Position numbers and translations under genes: made by a program. 64,000 nt of DNA, from the NCBI GenBank assembly GCA_049965455.1, contig JBMFWH010000001.1, positions 12,060 through 76,059 on the forward strand. The letters are read 5' to 3'. Below the pieces are notes generated by a model, which searched no databases, had not been told where the DNA came from, and saw only the letters and a list, made by a program, of their open reading frames with translations. This DNA is from JAVRLB01 sp049965455 (GTDB taxonomy: Archaea; Thermoplasmatota; Thermoplasmata; Thermoplasmatales; ARK-15). This document shows, one piece after another, positions 61,843-64,000 of this stretch (position 1 is its first letter; every line of letters starts with the position of its first letter).

Positions 61843-63570
61843 CCGTAACTCCGCATTTTAACTGGTTTGGACCATTTTAGATTTAGACACTATAAGAAGA
61901 GAATATATATATCTTAATAGATATAAGTACTTGAGATCATTAACCCATATCATCTATTACTTTTTTATTCGTAAACTCTTTTATTTACTACTTCTTATTA
62001 TGCTTTTTACTTTCTTGTTAAAGTGATTTCATTCTTCTCTTTAATTCTTGATATCCTATGTGTTTGATGTAGCTATTTTAACAGAAAATATTATATATTG
62101 TTATACCATATACTTTAACCCATATGAGAAATATTCCTCTAAAAATCCTTAGAACTCTTGATGAAATCAGAAAAAAAGAAAATAAATATGTAGAAATTAA
62201 AATAATTGATAACAGGTTTTTTGTCTATAAATCTACTTCTGAATGGGACAAAGCCAGCAAAAAAGTGAGAAAAAATTCTGAATATATGGGTGTTATTACT
62301 CCTGATGGATTGTATGTTCCAAAAAATACCAACAATTATCAAGAATCTAAAAGTGAGGTCTTGGAATATGGAAACTGTGTATTGGCTTATGAAATGTTAA
62401 AGGATATTGAGCAAATCTTGAAAGATGAATTTCCATATTATAGGGAATTGATAGCTTTAGCGATCATAAAGGCCATAGGTGATCCAAAACCGATAAGATT
62501 GATGGAATCAAGATATGAGAAGCTATACATCTCAAAGGAAAAAATAAATTTGTCGCCAAAACATGTTTCTATGATTTTAGAAGATGTAGGGAAACAGGTA
62601 GAGTCGTGGTACCGCGTATTTTCAAAGCTATCATCAAATGATGGAATATTGCTATATGATATGACCACACTATTTTCATATTCAAAGCAGATCAAACTGG
62701 CAGAGAAAGGGTATAATGCAGAGCATATGTACACAGATCAGATAAATGTAGTTCTGGCATTTTCGACAGTTACAGGATTGCCAGTAGGCATTGAAGTATT
62801 TTATGGATCTATCAAGGACATTAATACTATTCGAGATTTTTTGAACAGGTTCAAGGACATAGAGATTACTATAGTACTTTTGATGGATCGAGGATTTTAT
62901 TCATCAAGGCTATTAAAAGAATTAAAAAAGTTGCATATCCATTATATTATACCATTTCGGAAGAATTCAACGCTATATATAAAAAAGATCAAGTTTAATG
63001 GACTGTTCAAATATAGAAAAAGAATGATAAGATCTTCAAAAATAAGAAAGAATAGTGACAATATTTACTATTTTTATGATCCATTACTAAGGGGAGAAGA
63101 GGAGTCATCATTGCTCAGGAAGGTAGAAGAAAAAGAGATTACGATGGATAAATATGAGCAAATGAACAAGGTATGTGGAATAATAGGGATAATAACAGAT
63201 CTGGAACTGGCAGAGAAGGAATTATTTGATGCATATAAAGGGAGGGAAGATATAGAACAAGCATTTGATGCAATGAAAAATTATTTAGATTCAGATAAAA
63301 CATATCTACAGACCCCAGAATCGATAAGAGGCTTTTTCTTTGTAACATTTCTATCATTAATAATCTATTTCAAGACCCTGAAAAGATTAAAGGAGAGAAA
63401 AGTATCAGATAAGATCTCTGTGGAAGAGGTATATTATGAACTTTCAAAGGTAGAAAAAATAATAGAGAGAACTGGGCGAGAATATTTTGCAACCATACCA
63501 AAGAGAGCAAAAAAGATGATTTTAAATTTTTCAGATATGATACCTATGGGTTAAAATAGCGGAGTTACGG
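61843..63570 (+). mobile_element. Complete IS4-like insertion sequence (about 1.73 kb)
   Basis: The left end CCGTAACTCCGCATTTTA (61843-61860) matches the inverse of the right end (63552-63570) except for one inserted base. Both are flanked by TTAGCTA (61836-61842 and 63571-63577), a 7-bp direct repeat consistent with a target duplication. It carries one intact transposase gene whose stop codon lies in the right inverted repeat. It appears complete and potentially active. Confidence 0.88.
62124..63554 (+). CDS. DDE transposase, IS4-like
   Basis: 476 residues. The DDE catalytic residues can be placed in LLYDMTTLF (first Asp, near 177), VLLMDRGFYS (second Asp, near 255) and YKGREDIEQAFDAMK, which has the IS4 Y-2-R-3-E-6-K spacing (Glu near 379). 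There is an N-terminal DNA-binding-like region rich in Lys. The ATG at 62124 follows an AT-rich promoter inside the element. No frameshift or stop is seen. It fits the IS1634/IS4 group common in acidophilic archaea. Confidence 0.92.
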   Translation: MRNIPLKILRTLDEIRKKENKYVEIKIIDNRFFVYKSTSEWDKASKKVRKNSEYMGVITPDGLYVPKNTNNYQESKSEVLEYGNCVLAYEMLKDIEQILKDEFPYYRELIALAIIKAIGDPKPIRLMESRYEKLYISKEKINLSPKHVSMILEDVGKQVESWYRVFSKLSSNDGILLYDMTTLFSYSKQIKLAEKGYNAEHMYTDQINVVLAFSTVTGLPVGIEVFYGSIKDINTIRDFLNRFKDIEITIVLLMDRGFYSSRLLKELKKLHIHYIIPFRKNSTLYIKKIKFNGLFKYRKRMIRSSKIRKNSDNIYYFYDPLLRGEEESSLLRKVEEKEITMDKYEQMNKVCGIIGIITDLELAEKELFDAYKGREDIEQAFDAMKNYLDSDKTYLQTPESIRGFFFVTFLSLIIYFKTLKRLKERKVSDKISVEEVYYELSKVEKIIERTGREYFATIPKRAKKMILNFSDMIPMG

Positions 63571-63630
63571 TTAGCTATTTATTTTACTTACTTTGTTACC
63601 AGTTCTGGTTATAAAAAACTTAATATACAT

Positions 63631-63650
63631 ATTACGTATACATACGTAAT
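63631..63650. promoter_or_regulatory. Inverted repeat directly ahead of the second transposase
   Basis: ATTACGTATACATACGTAAT: 8-bp arms ATTACGTA and TACGTAAT around TACA, ending one base before the ATG at 63651. A second short palindrome, ACCAGTTCTGGT, lies at about 63599-63610. Position suggests an operator or translation-blocking hairpin. Confidence 0.5.
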
Positions 63651-64000
63651 ATGACTGAACTACCTGAGTGGGTTAAAAAATTTAAATCTAAGGGGATAGA
63701 GATCAGAAAGTTTGGAAATAGGTATTATGCTTATAGTGTCTCTAGTAAATACGACAAGAATAAGAAAAGAGCTAGGAAAATAACCGGAAAGTATCTTGGC
63801 ATTGTTACAGAATCTGGAATATTCAAGAAGAGCACAATTCCAATTGTTCATTCAGATTATGAATATGGTGCAGTATCACTATTGTACGGCATAGCAGAAA
63901 AAACATTGAACCCGATCATAAAAAAACAATATCCCCTTCTTTTTGAACTTGAGTTTCGCAAGCTATTTTTAACCAGGCATAGTATTTTAGGCTTTTCTCT
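63651..64000 (+). CDS. Transposase N-terminal part (second IS), cut by window edge
   Basis: Open frame from the ATG at 63651 to the window edge (116 codons, no stop). It starts MTELPEWVKKFKSKGIEIRK and continues with RYYAYSVSSKYDKNKKRARK and KYLGIVTESGIF. This layout (short basic head, Lys/Arg-rich strand, then YLGIVTE) parallels the N-terminus of the IS4-like transposase at 62124 but the sequence is clearly different. The catalytic region lies beyond the window. The last residues (RKLFLTRHSILGFS) are less family-like, so a frameshift near 63950 is possible. Confidence 0.72.
   Translation, partial: MTELPEWVKKFKSKGIEIRKFGNRYYAYSVSSKYDKNKKRARKITGKYLGIVTESGIFKKSTIPIVHSDYEYGAVSLLYGIAEKTLNPIIKKQYPLLFELEFRKLFLTRHSILGFS

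Noticed and set aside
63660..63851. Minus-strand frame opposite the second transposase
   Set aside because: It lies antisense to an open transposase frame that continues to the window edge.
1..64000. tRNA and rRNA genes
   Set aside because: Intergenic gaps were read for cloverleaf-type sequence and rRNA segments; none was convincing, although a systematic tRNAscan was not possible.

Overview
The window is AT-rich archaeal DNA, most likely from a member of the Thermoplasmata (Thermoplasmatota). The evidence is a tricorn-interacting-factor type M1 aminopeptidase, archaeal ribosomal protein and RNA polymerase genes (L7Ae, S28e, L24e, S13, S4, S11, RpoD), archaeal MptD, Trm1, THEP1, Pcc1 and DUF2070, and many closely packed genes with GTGA/ATGA overlaps. 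Genus cannot be assigned from sequence reading alone. No tRNA, rRNA or CRISPR array was recognised.

Layout. 1-2.8 kb: cobalamin lower-ligand genes (cobS fragment, cobT) and NAD(P)HX repair (nnr). 2.9-6.2 kb: repeat elements, then an AT-rich four-gene cassette (small secreted Trp/Tyr-rich protein, two-TM protein, divergent ABC ATPase, ABC permease) that looks acquired. 6.5-13.4 kb: aminopeptidase, UPF0173 hydrolase, and an ECF-type transporter whose double ATPase is fused to a purine-type phosphoribosyltransferase. 13.4-13.9 kb: two miniature inverted-repeat elements (MITEs) with clear target duplications. 13.9-18.8 kb: endonuclease IV, flavodiiron protein FprA, a DUF488 plus uracil-glycosylase-like pair bracketed by a second relic of the fprA 3' end, and a dihydrolipoamide dehydrogenase-like flavoprotein. 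18.8-24.9 kb: Hsp20, UbiB-like kinase, MptD, THEP1, Trm1, a Cas4-like nuclease with four inserted membrane helices and a sugar nucleotidyltransferase. Two copies of a 155-bp MITE bracket the section from mptD to the nucleotidyltransferase.

25-30 kb: translation and transcription genes (L7Ae-S28e-L24e-Ndk; S13-S4-S11-RpoD-LysS). 30-43.6 kb: CbiZ, class III ribonucleotide reductase with activase, MtnA-like isomerase, MobA-like protein, DUF2070, class II (B12-dependent) ribonucleotide reductase, nucleotidyltransferase, tungsten aldehyde oxidoreductase, aminotransferase. 43.7-56.5 kb: a redox block. On the plus strand lie rubrerythrin, peroxiredoxin, rubredoxin and a two-subunit 2-oxoacid:ferredoxin oxidoreductase. 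On the minus strand an eight-gene, translationally coupled operon runs korD-korA-korB-korC-hdrA(HdrA-HdrA-Fd-MvhD fusion)-hdrBC-etfA-etfB. 56.6-64 kb: zinc-finger-like protein, APC permease, threonine-synthase-like enzyme, a gene-poor stretch, AAA-associated domain protein, Pcc1, CGGC protein, a complete IS4-like insertion sequence and the start of a second transposase.

Functionally the window suggests a ferredoxin-centred anaerobic or microaerophilic heterotroph. 2-oxoacid oxidoreductases reduce ferredoxin, an Hdr/Etf complex could redistribute those electrons, and rubrerythrin, FprA, peroxiredoxin and rubredoxin would handle oxygen. Corrinoid salvage fits the B12-dependent reductase. The most striking items are the ECF-transporter/phosphoribosyltransferase fusion, the Kor-Hdr-Etf operon, the secreted-protein/ABC cassette and the membrane-inserted Cas4-like nuclease. 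All functional statements are inferred from recognised motifs; no database search was run.
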